Shown here: in pieces, positions 22,564 to 35,171 of the stretch
Position numbering within the stretch: the first letter of the stretch is position 1
Layout: every line of letters starts with the position of its first letter
NCBI GenBank assembly: GCA_038496675.1
Contig: CM076660.1
Span: forward strand, 3,344,267 to 3,408,266
Source: Rachycentron canadum
Taxonomy: Eukaryota; Chordata; Actinopteri; Carangiformes; Rachycentridae
DNA: 64,000 bases
Direction: 5' to 3'
Program-made: the position numbers and the translations under genes
The notes under the pieces: model-generated
Database searches by the model: none
What the model was told of the DNA's origin: nothing
What the model saw: the letters and a program-made list of their open reading frames with translations, nothing else

Positions 22564-25500
22564 GTGAAATCAGATAAATGCAGGATGACAGAGAAAGGGG
22601 CGATTAGTAGGTTTTGCTTTATGTTAGAATTAACAGCCATTTATTTATCAATCTAAAAGAAACAAGTGACATTAGCATCAAATTAATTCCTTTTCTAGCC
22701 AAGAGCTGCCTACTTCTTCTCCTCTAGTCAAGTTAGTATGCTAACCAGCCAGCTCTGGTCTCGCTGGGGCTCCCATCACTTTCCGATACCGAGTCACTGC
22801 AGAGTCCAGTCTGAGTCCAGCCCTGAAGAGGTGGCACTGCTCAGAGGACGTCTGAAGGTTTTTGAAGGACTGGTAAGTAAACAGTTGCTAATGCCGATGT
22901 TGACTATGTAGCAACAGCAAAACTTCCAAATAGCACCTTGAAGTTTGATCAGATTTCAACGGTATCTACTGTCAAAGTCTCATTCTTTTACTACCACTAG
23001 ATATAAATGCAGTAGCTGAAAGAATGATCCATGTAAGCAAGAAGCTAATGCTGTGAAGAGATCACTAAAATGTTTATTCTGCAATCAACTGGACACTAAA
23101 ATATCTAAAATGTCACCACCATAGTCAAAGACTTCTCTATTCAGACTGAACTTTCCCTTTTAAAGTATCCCCAGTTCAACTCTGTGTAGCTGAAATATCA
23201 GAAATCTACAAATTTATCATTTAAATCTGAATTTCCATGTGTTATTGGACTGAATTAGTGGCTCCTCACTGGCAGGGTTATTCTTCAGTAAACACAGGCC
23301 AAGGCAACGAGATATGGAAATGTTCTGTGCCATTTGGTCCACAGACTCGAACAGGGACATTCACAGTGAACTGTTGAATTTTAGTTTGGCTCCACCTCCA
23401 TCTGCCTGCATCCAAAAAAACTGCATAATTTGCCCTGTTGTTCCCTCAGCTGGGCTCTCACAACCATCCGTTTGGCCTGACTCAGACAATGAGTCAGACC
23501 ACGCTACCCTAACTCAACTCAGTCCATCTCTGAGCTGCCTCCCTCTGCAGCAGCTTAAACATGATAGGTGTGTTGTTTGCTGCGAGTTGTGCAGCATCAA
23601 GCAAAACCAAAAAGGACAATCTTCCTTTACCCCTGGAGCGAGATGTGACTGCACACGTACCAGATAAAGCCAAGGACCATCTGCAGCACATAAGCACATT
23701 TTATGGCCTTTGTGCAGAGTCACTTCCTGTTTTAATAACTTTAAACATTACCTGAAGCATAATTTCCAGAAACGTTTATGCTAACATCAGCAGAATTAAA
23801 AATATTTTTAATTTTAACATTTTCACAAGACATTATGCATAGCTGGCAAAATTAGCAGAAAATCAGAGGCGATTGGTTCATGTCTTTGACCAATCACCGG
23901 TCAACTGATGCTTGGCTGAAACTACCTGTTCACGTCACATAGCACTGCTGGTGTCTGTTGTACCTTCTCAGGGCAGAAGTCAGGGTTGGTTTGTCGTACT
24001 TTGCCAGGCCGCCCCTTAATGACTGCATAGCAGAACATAGTGATGACCATGACAAACAGGAAGTAGCTAGTGTGCATCAGATGCAGGTTGATGAGAGACC
24101 GGTCATCCTGGTAAGAAATTAAAAAAAAAAAAAAAAAAAAATAGTTAAATATCCCAAAGGTTTAGTAATAATCAAAAGGCTCGGTTATGATATAGAGTGC
24201 AGTATATCACATATGTGTTAAATAGAATATTATCAGTTAATTTCATATTCTTAGTAAGATAGTTTACATGAGTACAAAGCTTTTTTTGTGTGTTTGCCGC
24301 TTTGATACAAACTTTGAATCCAGTCTGTTGCAAATTTGATGCAGTTTTTCTACTGTTTTTTCGAACAGTGAAGTCTAATCAATAATTCATGCAACGATGT
24401 GTGGATCACGGTTTTTCTTTCTACGCCACCCAAGCATTACCCAAACTCAGATTGAGTAATGTTTGATAAATCTGATGGCCTGATACCTCAGACACATGCC
24501 ATAACTGCAATATCCACCTTCGTGGTGCATCAATGACCCCAAAGTGGTCACAAACTATCATAAGATTTTGTCCCATGGTCTTTGATTTGATAAGATATTT
24601 ACATTTATTAAAAGGGAGTGTTTGTAAGCTATGGCCAAAATCAGCCATACCTTCTGTCATTGTTGTTACTCATGGAAATATTTATGGCAAAAATACATTC
24701 TGCCCCTTTTTTAAACAAGGGTCCCCGCACTAAACTGCCCCCCCCCCACCCTTCTTCCACCTTCGTATTGGTATTTGATTTATTTAGAATATGTGAGGTG
24801 ACATTTAAAGTCCCACTGTCAGACCAATTATATGTAGTCTGTCATGTCCATGTCAGTTTAAACCACCCTCACTTCATAATTACATGACTAGAAGTCTTAA
24901 AAATAACTTTTTCCAGAGTTAAAATGACTGGTTGCTTTTTAATATTACTTCAGGCCACTTGATATTTAAGCCTTTAAGACATTTTTTTGAATTGCAGGAA
25001 CATTTTACAGCCATTTATCAAAATAAAGAAAAAAGGAAGGAAACAGGAACCTCAAGACTCAATCCAGTTCTGTTATTTTGATGATGATGATGATGACGTC
25101 TCGAGCAGCACCCTGAAATCCTCTGTGTGTTAAAGTGGGCTGAGATCAGGTAACTGTGAGGGTGCAGCATATATTTTCAAATTGTTTCCAGGCTCGCTGG
25201 GCCATTCAGAGCCCAGTTGTGGTCTGTCAAAGGGATCATTGTAATCCTGGAACAATCTACTGCCATCAGCACAGAACTGAGACCAAATGGCTCAGAATGG
25301 CCTCAGTGTTTGGTCACGTTCACCTTCTCTTATAAAAGGGTGAGGGAGAGACTCTATACCCTGACTGAAAATCACATTTCACTAGTTCAAATGAAGTATG
25401 TGGCCTCTCTGTATTTCTTTTAATCTATCGTGTTGTGCTAGAGTGACTTCAAAATTATGTATATATAAATAAATAAATCAGATAAATGAACAGGATTTAC

Positions 25501-28500
25501 AGGAATTAATACAAGTGAGAGACATTTGGAAGAAGTCTCTCTTCCACCTGAGAAACTTTCAGCTGATTCCAACATCTGTGACACTTGGACCAGAAACTCC
25601 ATTATATAAAAGCAGTGAAATGAAAGGAGGTGGTGACTCACATCTGGAACGATGACAGTAAGCTTTGGGTTGAGTGCGTGGTAAACCTTGCCAATGGCTC
25701 CTTTGTAACACCAGAACGGGTTGTAGTCCTGACTGTACTTGGTGTCTGAGTCACGGACTGTGGTGAACACCTTGTACCAAGATGTGGCATTGGTGTACGT
25801 CTCTGGCACGCAGTGTGGCGGCTGCCTGCAAACCAAAACACACAGCGTTGTGTGCTGACTGTTGTTTTGAAAATATTCACAAATGTATCGGTTATGGTAG
25901 TGACAGTGGAGAGGTTATTTACTGGCACCTTCATATTATTATCTGCATTTTCTCATCTGATTTTTATTGTTAGACAAAATAGAAGAGGGATGTGAACATG
26001 AGCAATACGTCAAAATACATCAAAAACTAACTAGGAATAGCCTGCGTGTGACAGTAAAATAAAAGTCAATATACTGGGAGATAACTATAGATGATTATGT
26101 GGAATTTTATAGTTTTTATTTTGAAATTGTGCAGTTAGTATTTGCACCTCCAGAGGTCTCCAAAGGCAGCTAGTACCCTATTATACTTTCCACAATGACA
26201 AACTGCCAATATTAAAAACCCCATCTGATGTCTGATAAATCTAAATGACACAGCTGATCGCTCTCAGTCTCTGCTTCAGCTGCAGAGGTAATGTCATAGA
26301 TTCACAAACTGACAAAACAAGCTGCTGCTCATCCCTCAAGGTTCCTGAGGTCCTGGTGCCTGTATTATACGCATACTATATTTGCTACATGGGACTGTTT
26401 CTTCACGTTTCATCACATGAAAACAAATAACACACTTGTGCATCACAGATAAGGATGCAAGAGCGCTGCAGGGTTTGCAAATTCATCATTTGCATGTGCA
26501 AATCATTTGTGAAACATGATATGAAACAAGTCACTGTAGATTCACAGCTGCTCAAGTGTTTGAAGTTAAAATTTAATTGGGGGATTTCAACGACTGCTAC
26601 CTAGAGAGAAGCCTCGTTTGGAAGTCCACACAGAATATGAGGCGCAGCTACAAACAGTAGCTGCTAACTAAGAGAGCAGAGTGGTGCTTTTCACTCTGTC
26701 CTTGGCTTAAGTGTAAACAGAAACCATGTGTGTAACGTTACATAGACGAGCAGAGCAGGTTTGGCATCACCAGACTGCAGCAAAATTTCACTTCATGGGA
26801 CCATCTCGTGTGATGAATAATTATTGTCTGTAGCTTTTAAAACCTGCGACATTTTTCATTCCAGCTAAAGTGAAATATCACTATCTTTTGTCATGTTACA
26901 CCATATAAAACTGCTGTCTCACCATGATGAAAATAGCACTGCAAATGGATTTGTAATTCATTTGTTAGGTACTAACAAAAATAAAAATGACACAACAGCT
27001 AAAAAGACCCACTATAAATATAAGCATGTACAATATTTAGAAATAAAATATATATAATTTTAACTTTTAACAGTGGACCGACCTAAAAACATTTCATTTT
27101 GTTGTAGCTGAGTACGATATCTGTGGATGCAGCAATAGTCAGTGTGAGAAATGACGTGAAGACAGAAAACATGGGGATATTGTGTAACATTAGGTCAGTT
27201 ATCACCCAGCTCTAGGCAGATATAAAGTGTCTTCCTGTGAGTCGAGGAGGCGGTCCAACTCACACTGTGACTGGGAAGATATTGCTGGCCGCTGTGATGG
27301 TCATGCAAGTGCTGAACACCACCTGCTCGCAGTGTCCATGCAGCACGCAGTCGTCCGAGTTCCAGGATACAGGCAGGGTGAAAGTGATGTTTATTTCTTC
27401 ATGGGCTTCCCGGCCTACACAGAAAAACACGAGAGCACAACAGATTATTATGAGAATTAAACGACTGGATGTGGATTTCAAAGCCACAAGACAAATTTGT
27501 ACGTTTCTCCAACGTGCTTCAACTTTTCAATCACACTGGGTTGTTTTTAGAAAGCCTTACATTTTTATGAAGCGCACCCATGACCGCAATTTATATGCCG
27601 CTGACTTGCACATCCATGTCCTCATAATGGTTATGTTTACATGGGAGTAATTGCTTGTGATTAGCCATCATCAGGCTAAAATAAACTACAGGCCTGGAGA
27701 GAGCCTCCTCCTACCTCTGAGGAAATTATCAGAGCCTCAAACAGTTCAAACAGCATGCACACAATTCCCACAGCAGGAAACCAGCGACAGCCACAGCAGC
27801 GATACTTGATGTCATATCGAGCTTAACCCCTGATAACAAATCATAGGCTGATGGCAGACTTATGCAATATTTATCAAACTGCAAAGGGGATTATAAGATT
27901 GTCATTCAAACTGAGTGGACTCCTGGGTGTGACTGAGCATAGATGTGTGTATCCAGTGGGGGAAGCAATTCAACTCAAAGTCAAACAACTGATGACCTTT
28001 CTAGTTAGTCATCATGCAGTTGATCTGGGTAATTTTCTATGTGGAACACACACATGAAGGTTAATTGGATGGAAGAGCAGACATGAGAAGAAGCAGAATT
28101 CATGATGAGCATTCATACAGAAAATCAATCAGGGTGTCAAATTAATATCACAGTATACAAAACATTTGTATACGCGTTCATATACAATTATTTTTAAATA
28201 GATAAATGACAGTTTATCTGAACAGTAATTGATACTGAGAGGCTCTAATAACAGAAGGTTTTGACAGAGGAGAACTCTATTCTCTTCTCATACTGTGTAA
28301 ATTCAGACAGGACTATTTGCTCAGTGTGATATTTGCATTGCTCATTATTGAGTTTGCCCATCTATTCCTGTTCCATCTTAAATTTTAACCAAGGTGCATG
28401 TTGGCCAACTGCTGAGACAAACAAGGGCCTGAAGCATGTGAACGTCTGTCTTTGCAGAATTCAGGACATGAAGTATTGTGCATTCAGTAACCACGCCAAA

Positions 28501-31500
28501 GTCAGCTGTCTGCCTCAGTGTGAAGTTATTAGCGCATGTTAAGTTAATTAAAACAGATCAGGTATGTGGAGCTGGAATGTCCTCAAAGGCTGAAAGCTAA
28601 AACCACATATGCAGCCAATCTGGATGGGATTAATATCAGCGTGTAGGGCTGTGAAAAATAAAATTACCTGACTTTACTGTGGAATTTAATCTCCTCTGAA
28701 TAGATACACGGATATATAATTTTTAATTTTGCTCTGTCGTTGCATAATAGAATAAAATGTTCAAATTGACAATTTTGCTCACAACGTCCTTTGTTTTGGA
28801 AAGCCCTCATGTCCACTACATCTTAAATTTACTTTAAAGATGACGTCTGATTCAAGTATGACATTTCATTTTAGCTGCTTGAAGTAGAGCAGAACTTTGA
28901 AGCACAGCCTGAAAGTTGTTGCAATCGTTTCTTTCATCCCTCTAAATTCTCTCTATGTGGAGGAGCTGCGCAGCCAACACACATCAGAAGTGAGCTGCCA
29001 AGAAAACACACGTTCTCTGAGCACGTGCTTCCACGGGACACAAAAGTAAGTAAAAGTTCACAAACGCATAAAAACACATGCAGACATGACACATTTAAAG
29101 CTAGTGGTGTTCACTCCTCTGTTTGCCACTGCCTTATAAAGTCTTTAATTTGAAATCTTTGATCCAACAAATTCATATTTAGTTAATGTACAATGGCAGG
29201 TAACTGTTGTTTCTAAGATAGAGCAGAGCTACAGAGCTGCCTGCCACTAGCTGAGGCTGCAGCCCCGGCAGACAACAACCCATGTGTCCTCGCACTAATG
29301 CTCAGATGTTGTAAACAAGCAAGGTAGAAAGTGGGACAAATTACATCTCGTGAAAACCTTTGGTTTGGCATGATCTGGAAATGAAAATAAAGTTGTACTT
29401 TATGCTGGCTGTGTCAGAATAAAGTGCCATATAATCACTCGGCCAGAGCAAAGTGTAACTGTATTCAGCAGTGGGTGGTTAACCTTCATAAGGAGGCTGC
29501 TGGTGTGAGCCACACCCTGCAGACCAATCTGACATTGTTTACCTGCAGACGTTGTGATGCTGATCAGTCTGATCACAGCAAAACTTAATGTTTTCTTATT
29601 AGTCTAGTCAACTATTCAAAATATATTAATACAAAAAAAGTAATTTATTAAAAAAAAATATTGTTTAATCGACATGGAAATCAGTCATTAGAAAACTACC
29701 TCCATAAAGCAACCAAACTGTAATAGTCCAGGTCAGTAACATTCATGCATTCCTCTTGTGACAGATAACTCAGTAACAATGTCTTTATGACAGTAATGTG
29801 CTTGAGTCTACATTGCAGATGAACAGATTTGTGGTTGCAAGCAATGGAGCTCAGTCCACATGCACAGCTCCAGCACAAGCACAAACTGATCTGAAACATC
29901 AGAGTAGCTGCTAAGCAGTGTTTACACTGGTTGATCACCATCTGATATGAGCAAAAATAATTTCTGGTCCTTAACTTTAGCTCACTGCATTCTGCCTGTC
30001 AGCTGCTATGTATGTGTAGTGTATCCACAAGCTGCAATGGCAAGGCATGATGGTTAGTTCTTTAAGGCTGTGGTGTTGTGGTTTGTTTAGACTTCTGGCT
30101 TCACTGTAAGCAATGGATTTGTGACATTGTTCAGTATCTGGTTGAATTTTTTGTTACTGTATCGATTTCAAATCACTGAATCGTATCATTCTAGATGAGT
30201 CAAATATCGTTCTTGAATCGTATCAGAACCATGGAAAATTGTATGTATTGTATCATTGTGAAAATGTATTATTACACCCTAAACTACAGGATAAATAAAC
30301 AGGTGACAATAAGAAATAGAACCTACCAGACAGACCAACTTGCTGCCCCAGCACCGTGGCGTACAGGTGAGTGATATTGCGAGAATACCCTCCAAACGGG
30401 CGCTGGGGGTCCAGCGTGAGGGTGATGGGCACTGAGATGTTGATAGGACCCGAGTCCTCCAGCAGGAGGGGAGCCTGGGTACTGGAACGAGCCTGGCCGC
30501 TGGTCACGACCATGCTCTCTGGTGTGGTGGACTCGTTCAGGCCGTGCTTTATCGTTTCATTCTCAGACACACAAAAGTCCAGCTCATTGAAGCGCAGCAG
30601 AAAGGTGTTCCAGTCCTGACAAAGAGTGAGTGTGTTTTGATTGTTGGACATGACAATAAGTTGTGATTGACCAAACATCCTTTAACAGATTTACACCATA
30701 GCAGTTAACACTTCCACCTGCTTGTTATATCTAACAATATATCTAGAATATATCCAAGCATGATACTATTTACATCCTTTTTGATTTTCATATGCTTCCT
30801 GTTCAGATTCACATGCAAAGGTGTGCCTCACCTCTGTCAACTCTGGAGACTTTATCTCTTTAATCTTGAAGAAATAACCGATGGTCAGGAAGGCGATGGC
30901 CACTGCACTGACGCTGATCATAAAAATGACCAGAGGTGGACGGTTGTTGATGTAGCTTCTCAGGTTCTCTATAGGATTCAACAGGTACACCTGCATATGG
31001 ACAAATACACAATGTGCTAAGATTGAAACATTATCTTGTCTCTCACCAAGGTTGTTTAACAACAATGGGAAATATCTACCTCTGACACAAACACTTTAAA
31101 TCATTCAATCACCTACGTATAAATGGAAAAGTTACATATATATAAACTGAACACAGACTGAAAAAATGAACAATAGCTGCCAAGAGCAAAACGATTTAAA
31201 ATGTAATGCATTAATAAATGGAACAGATTTAGGTTTAAAATTGCAAAGAGTAAAGGCAGTTTATCTGAATCTAACTCACAGCCAAGAAAAATGTGTTTTG
31301 TGCAATTTGCTTGATTAATGTTGCGTAAATGTCTGCGTAATGTAGCCCTGATGTGTGCTCTATGGAAAAACCGGGCAAGGCCTAAATGTAATTTTCCCAT
31401 GGTCCTTTTCAATCACACTGGATAGATGTGACAAAGCAAATATAATTCAACTACAAATGAACAACATCTAAAGACACGTGCAATTGAACAAACATTATCC

Positions 31501-32423
31501 TCATAGATAAAATGTAATAGATAGTTATCCAGTGACCAGTGCTGTTACAATCTTTCAAAAGTGCAAAATGAAAGGATGTAACAGCACTGATTTCAATGCA
31601 ACAATAGTTAATTATTAAATCATGAAACTTGTCAACTGGTTAAGCAAGATGCTTTAAGCATGTTTCCATGGGACATCTGTCTACACAAACAGGTTGCTTT
31701 CAGGTCTGTTCTCGTGTAAGGTATCAACTTCCTTAGGCTGTGAACATACTGCACACCAAATCCAGAGCAGTTAGGAGAGGGGAAATATTTCATATATAAA
31801 AAAGGCAGAAAATTGGATTGTCAATTCTGAAATGTGCCAGCAACAAACAAACATTTGTGGGGGGGGAAAAAAAAAAAAATCTTTGGTAATTTAACATGTT
31901 TCTAAAGTTTCCCCTGTGTTGCAGAAGAATGCATTAAAAAAAAATGCAAATAACAAAATGTTGAGTTTAACCTACAACTATTTATCCAGTCTTAAGAGAC
32001 ATCTCGCCATCATTCTTGGCTCTTTGAGGTATTGTAGCTACCTGCTTCTGCATAACTTTAGGGCATATGCTTGAAGTAATCATACTATACATCAGTACAG
32101 AAAGAAAGGTTAGTTTCCAAGAAAAGTTGACATCTTATTGGAGCAAAACAATAAAACGCGTTAGTGTTTTCTAACTGTAGGGACCCTAACTATTTTTAAG
32201 ACGCTGTGATTCCAATTAAACAACAACGAGGACATGTGGCATCGAAGCAAACAACTGCAAGGGTTTTAAATAAAGCGGTGTGTTTGTCTCCCTTCACACC
32301 AAGAGACCACAGCCAGCCAGGTGACAGAGGCTGTCAACCCTGAAGCCCTGAAGCTAGCTACCTGGCCCTTTGGCAGTTCTTCCAAGATGTGATCAAACGT
32401 GACACATCAACGGTCACATTGCC

Positions 32424-32454
<31 letters not shown>

Positions 32455-32501
32455 CAGGTGGCTGAAATTAAATGAAACAACACATGAACAGCTCTCACCA
32501 T
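22404..32501 (-). CDS. tmem248: TMEM248, two-pass transmembrane protein (complete, 7 coding exons)
   Basis: Coding exons on the minus strand: 32499-32501, 30832-30990, 30327-30615, 27264-27414, 25642-25825, 23964-24107, 22404-22424. All junctions are GT/AG and phases agree. The product is 316 residues (human about 314). Exon 2 gives the N-terminal membrane helix, about residues 21-42, ending GYFFKIKEIKSPE, a family hallmark. The middle is a large Cys-containing, probably lumenal domain with six N-x-S/T sites. It carries SSTQAPLLLEDSGPINISV, GGYSRNITHLY and the NPFWCYKGAIGKVYHALNPK block. Exon 6 gives the second helix, about residues 276-292, then a short tail, NPDFCPEK, which the last exon completes with VALSES. 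The start ATG fills all of the coding part of exon 1 (context AAAATGG). Cellular role is not established. The gene is divergent from LIG3. Confidence 0.97.
22492..22560. repeat. (CA)n plus poly(A) microsatellite
   Basis: CA dinucleotides followed by about 35 A. Read on the TMEM248 strand this is poly(T) then (GT)n, about 70 bases before the acceptor of the last coding exon. Confidence 0.9.
22690..22945. mobile_element. Foldback DNA element, family A copy 2 (partial)
   Basis: Shares with copy 1 (13955-14375) the block CTTCTTCT...AGTTAG-TGCTA, the exact 17-base word CCGATACCGAGTCACTG, and the right arm GTAAGTAAACAG...TGACTATGTAGCAACAGCAA in the same order. The left terminal arm is missing. It lies in the last intron of TMEM248. 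Confidence 0.7.
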
Positions 32502-33070
32502 TTTCTCTTTCTGGGCATGCGACGGATGCTAGCTGGGAGTTTCGTTGAGGGCCACAATAAAGGCAGCGGTTTTGCTAGCAAGCTAGCTAGCTAGCTTCGC
32601 CGCGGAGCTAGCCTGAGCAGCTAGCTAGCTTACGTGCGTTTCCCCGAAGCTAGTCCCTCCTGAATTTACAGCTGAAAAGCAAAAGTCGGTGTTCGGTGGA
32701 GACGGGCAGGCTTTCAGCGTTAAAAACACCACGTATGCTCCTGCCCATCCTTTGCTCTAGAGTTCGCTGCAGCTCTGGTGAGAAGTATCTCCTGCGCACA
32801 GCCCTGAAATAACGTCAATAATTTATCTGGGTCCTCCCTGCTGACATCTCCTCCGCGTACCCGCGCACTAGCGTAGCGGAGGCGTCGCAGCACCGCCTTC
32901 TGGCTATTTCCGTACAGCCTTGCGCCCGAAGTCGGTCGTACACACGCGTCGGCGGACGTGGACGCGTACGCGGTTTACGTAAACGGCGGGAGAGCGCGGG
33001 CCGTGTTTACAAACCAGAGCAGGCTCTTCCCCCATTAATGTACAGGCAGAAATTTAAAGTCCACGGCGGT
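32502..33070 (-). promoter_or_regulatory. TMEM248 5' UTR and CpG-rich promoter region
   Basis: Sequence upstream of the TMEM248 start on its strand. CG dinucleotides become dense at about 32780-33065 (words such as GACGCGTACGCGG and GGCGGGAGAGCGCGG), in contrast to the CG-poor surroundings. This fits a CpG-island promoter. Between 32575 and 32630 there are many GCTAGC palindromes. It could also drive LIG3 on the other strand, but the LIG3 start lies 2 kb away. Confidence 0.6.
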
Positions 33071-33142
33071 TGCGCAGTCGATGGTTAGATATGTTTACTT
33101 TGTTATGTTTTATGAGATAATTATAAACCCAACAAGAGTAAT

Positions 33143-33194
33143 ACTACTACTTCCACTACTACTACTACTACTACTACTACTAATAATAATAATA
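33143..33194. repeat. (CTA)n/(TAA)n trinucleotide repeat
   Basis: ACTACT units pass into TAATAAT units. It lies in the TMEM248-LIG3 divergent spacer. Confidence 0.85.
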
Positions 33195-35171
33195 GTTTTT
33201 CTACAACTAGGCTCATGTAATTCTTGTTCTACGTACAATTGTTCACAATTTATTTTATTTATTTTATTTCTAGACTATTAAAATCTCCAAAAGTTTGCTC
33301 TTAGGTTTACTTAGATTCGCCTCTTGGTGAATTTGACCGTTTGCTTTTTACTGAAACTTGCGATACAAAATTGATTAGTATGACTCATTTAATTGCTGAA
33401 TTACAAAAACCTTTGCTTAAGTAGCACTTTGCATGCAGGGCTTTTGTTTGTACTGTTTTTTTGTTTTTTTTTATTATTATCATACATTTTTTGTGTTTTT
33501 TTTTCTTTTAGATTAATTATAGTAAAGTACAATCAAAGATACTCTTTAACTTTATCTATTTCCTGCACATCTGCTAAATGAAGCAAGGGTAGGTGTGTTT
33601 TTGCTGCCTTTATATTTAAACTGGATCATATATATATATATGTTAATATATGTTAAGGGCTCCGGTTCAGCAGATGGCGGTAGTTACATCCAGATACACA
33701 TTTAAAGGTTTACCGTCCCTTTACAGCTCAATGAGCAGCGTAAAGCTTGTACATACCACGCTGTTAGTGTGTGGCTCCATTGGCTCTCGGCTTTGTTTAG
33801 TTGCGTCAATTTCAAGAGATGCACCGGAAACCGCTAATTCATCCTTCAAAATGAAGCAAATATATAATAAAAAAAAAATAATATTGCACCGCACATTGAC
33901 TACGACGTGGGACATTAGTATATTCTTATTAATTAAGACAGGAAGAGTAGATAAACATATTCAAAATTGAATAATCCCAAACATTTCACTGGCATATATT
34001 TTATGTTGAAGGAAACAAAGCGGAAGCGTCTTGTTTCTTTATATTGCAGTTGAATCTAACTTGACACTCGAGCTGTTGTCTAACAACAATGAGGAGTGGG
34101 AGTAGAAATTTAAACCGTGCTCTCTGATTTTTTTTTTTCTAAGCTCCGTCCAGGTACAGTAGATAAATATGCATATGAGATATTAGCGACGTGTCAAATT
34201 GTTTTCGATGGTTGCTGGGAAATCTGTTAGCTAGCTAGGTTAGCCTTCTGTATGCGAAACAGATGCAGAAACAGCAGCACGGCTAAAGCTAATCAACTAG
34301 TTAGCTTAACAATTGCCTTCGTGTCACCAAACTTACACGTATGTTGTGCACATGAAGTTAACGATTTAAACGCACAGGCTGCGTTTAAACATTTAAACAC
34401 AGTTGAGCACAATTGGGGTCAAATCGGAGTCTAATGTGCTCACAGAAGCGCTTGGTGTTTTTAAGTCAAACCTGCCACCGTTTGCTAACAAATTAGTGCT
34501 GTCTGTAATGCAGGTACATTTACGGAGCCAGCAGCATAGTGATACAGCTGAATTGTCAGTTAGCATCATTGTGAATTATGGTTAGATTAGCATTTTAATG
34601 GAAGTAGCTAAATGCACCACAACCTCCTTTGTCATGTTAAGCTGTAGTCCTCCAAAAGCAGCAAGCTTGTGCCCCCCCAAAAAATAAAGACTTTTACAAG
34701 ACTCAGAAAGCTCTTAAAATGACTATTTATGTTATTATGTGTAGCACTGTCTATGGAGTCTTTCAGGCATTTGCTTCCTCAGTATATGTATTGGTTGTCT
34801 AATCCTTGTTTACAAAGAGAATGGGTTGATAACACAGCTGTTACTAATATTAACTACCTTAATTTAAGAAATGTATATCTAAAACATAAGATGATCTGGA
34901 TCCTTTGGGATGTATTGGAAAGAAGTGCTACTGCCAAACTAGAGCTTTACTCTGAAGTGAGTCTTTAAATGTGGCACAGACTTAATCATAAAGATGGTAA
35001 CAATAAGGGAAATAAGGCCAAGCACATCCAGTAAAGGTAATTTTGGTAATGTTTGATATGTCAAGGTAACATTTATACACAACAAAAAATGAATTTGACC
35101 TTTAACTACTATGTGTCTTTGTTTTTTTTTTTTTTTTTTTAAGGTTGTAATTTTCTCATCATTTCAACTGA
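33195..35171 (+). promoter_or_regulatory. LIG3 upstream region with probable non-coding first exon
   Basis: The first coding exon of LIG3 is preceded by a poly-T tract ending TTTTAAG at about 35143. This reads as an acceptor and implies an upstream non-coding exon. Possible exon ends are CAG/GTACAG near 34153 and CAG/GTACAT near 34513. An ETS-like GCGGAAGC word lies at about 34020. None of these fixes the true start site. Confidence 0.35.
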
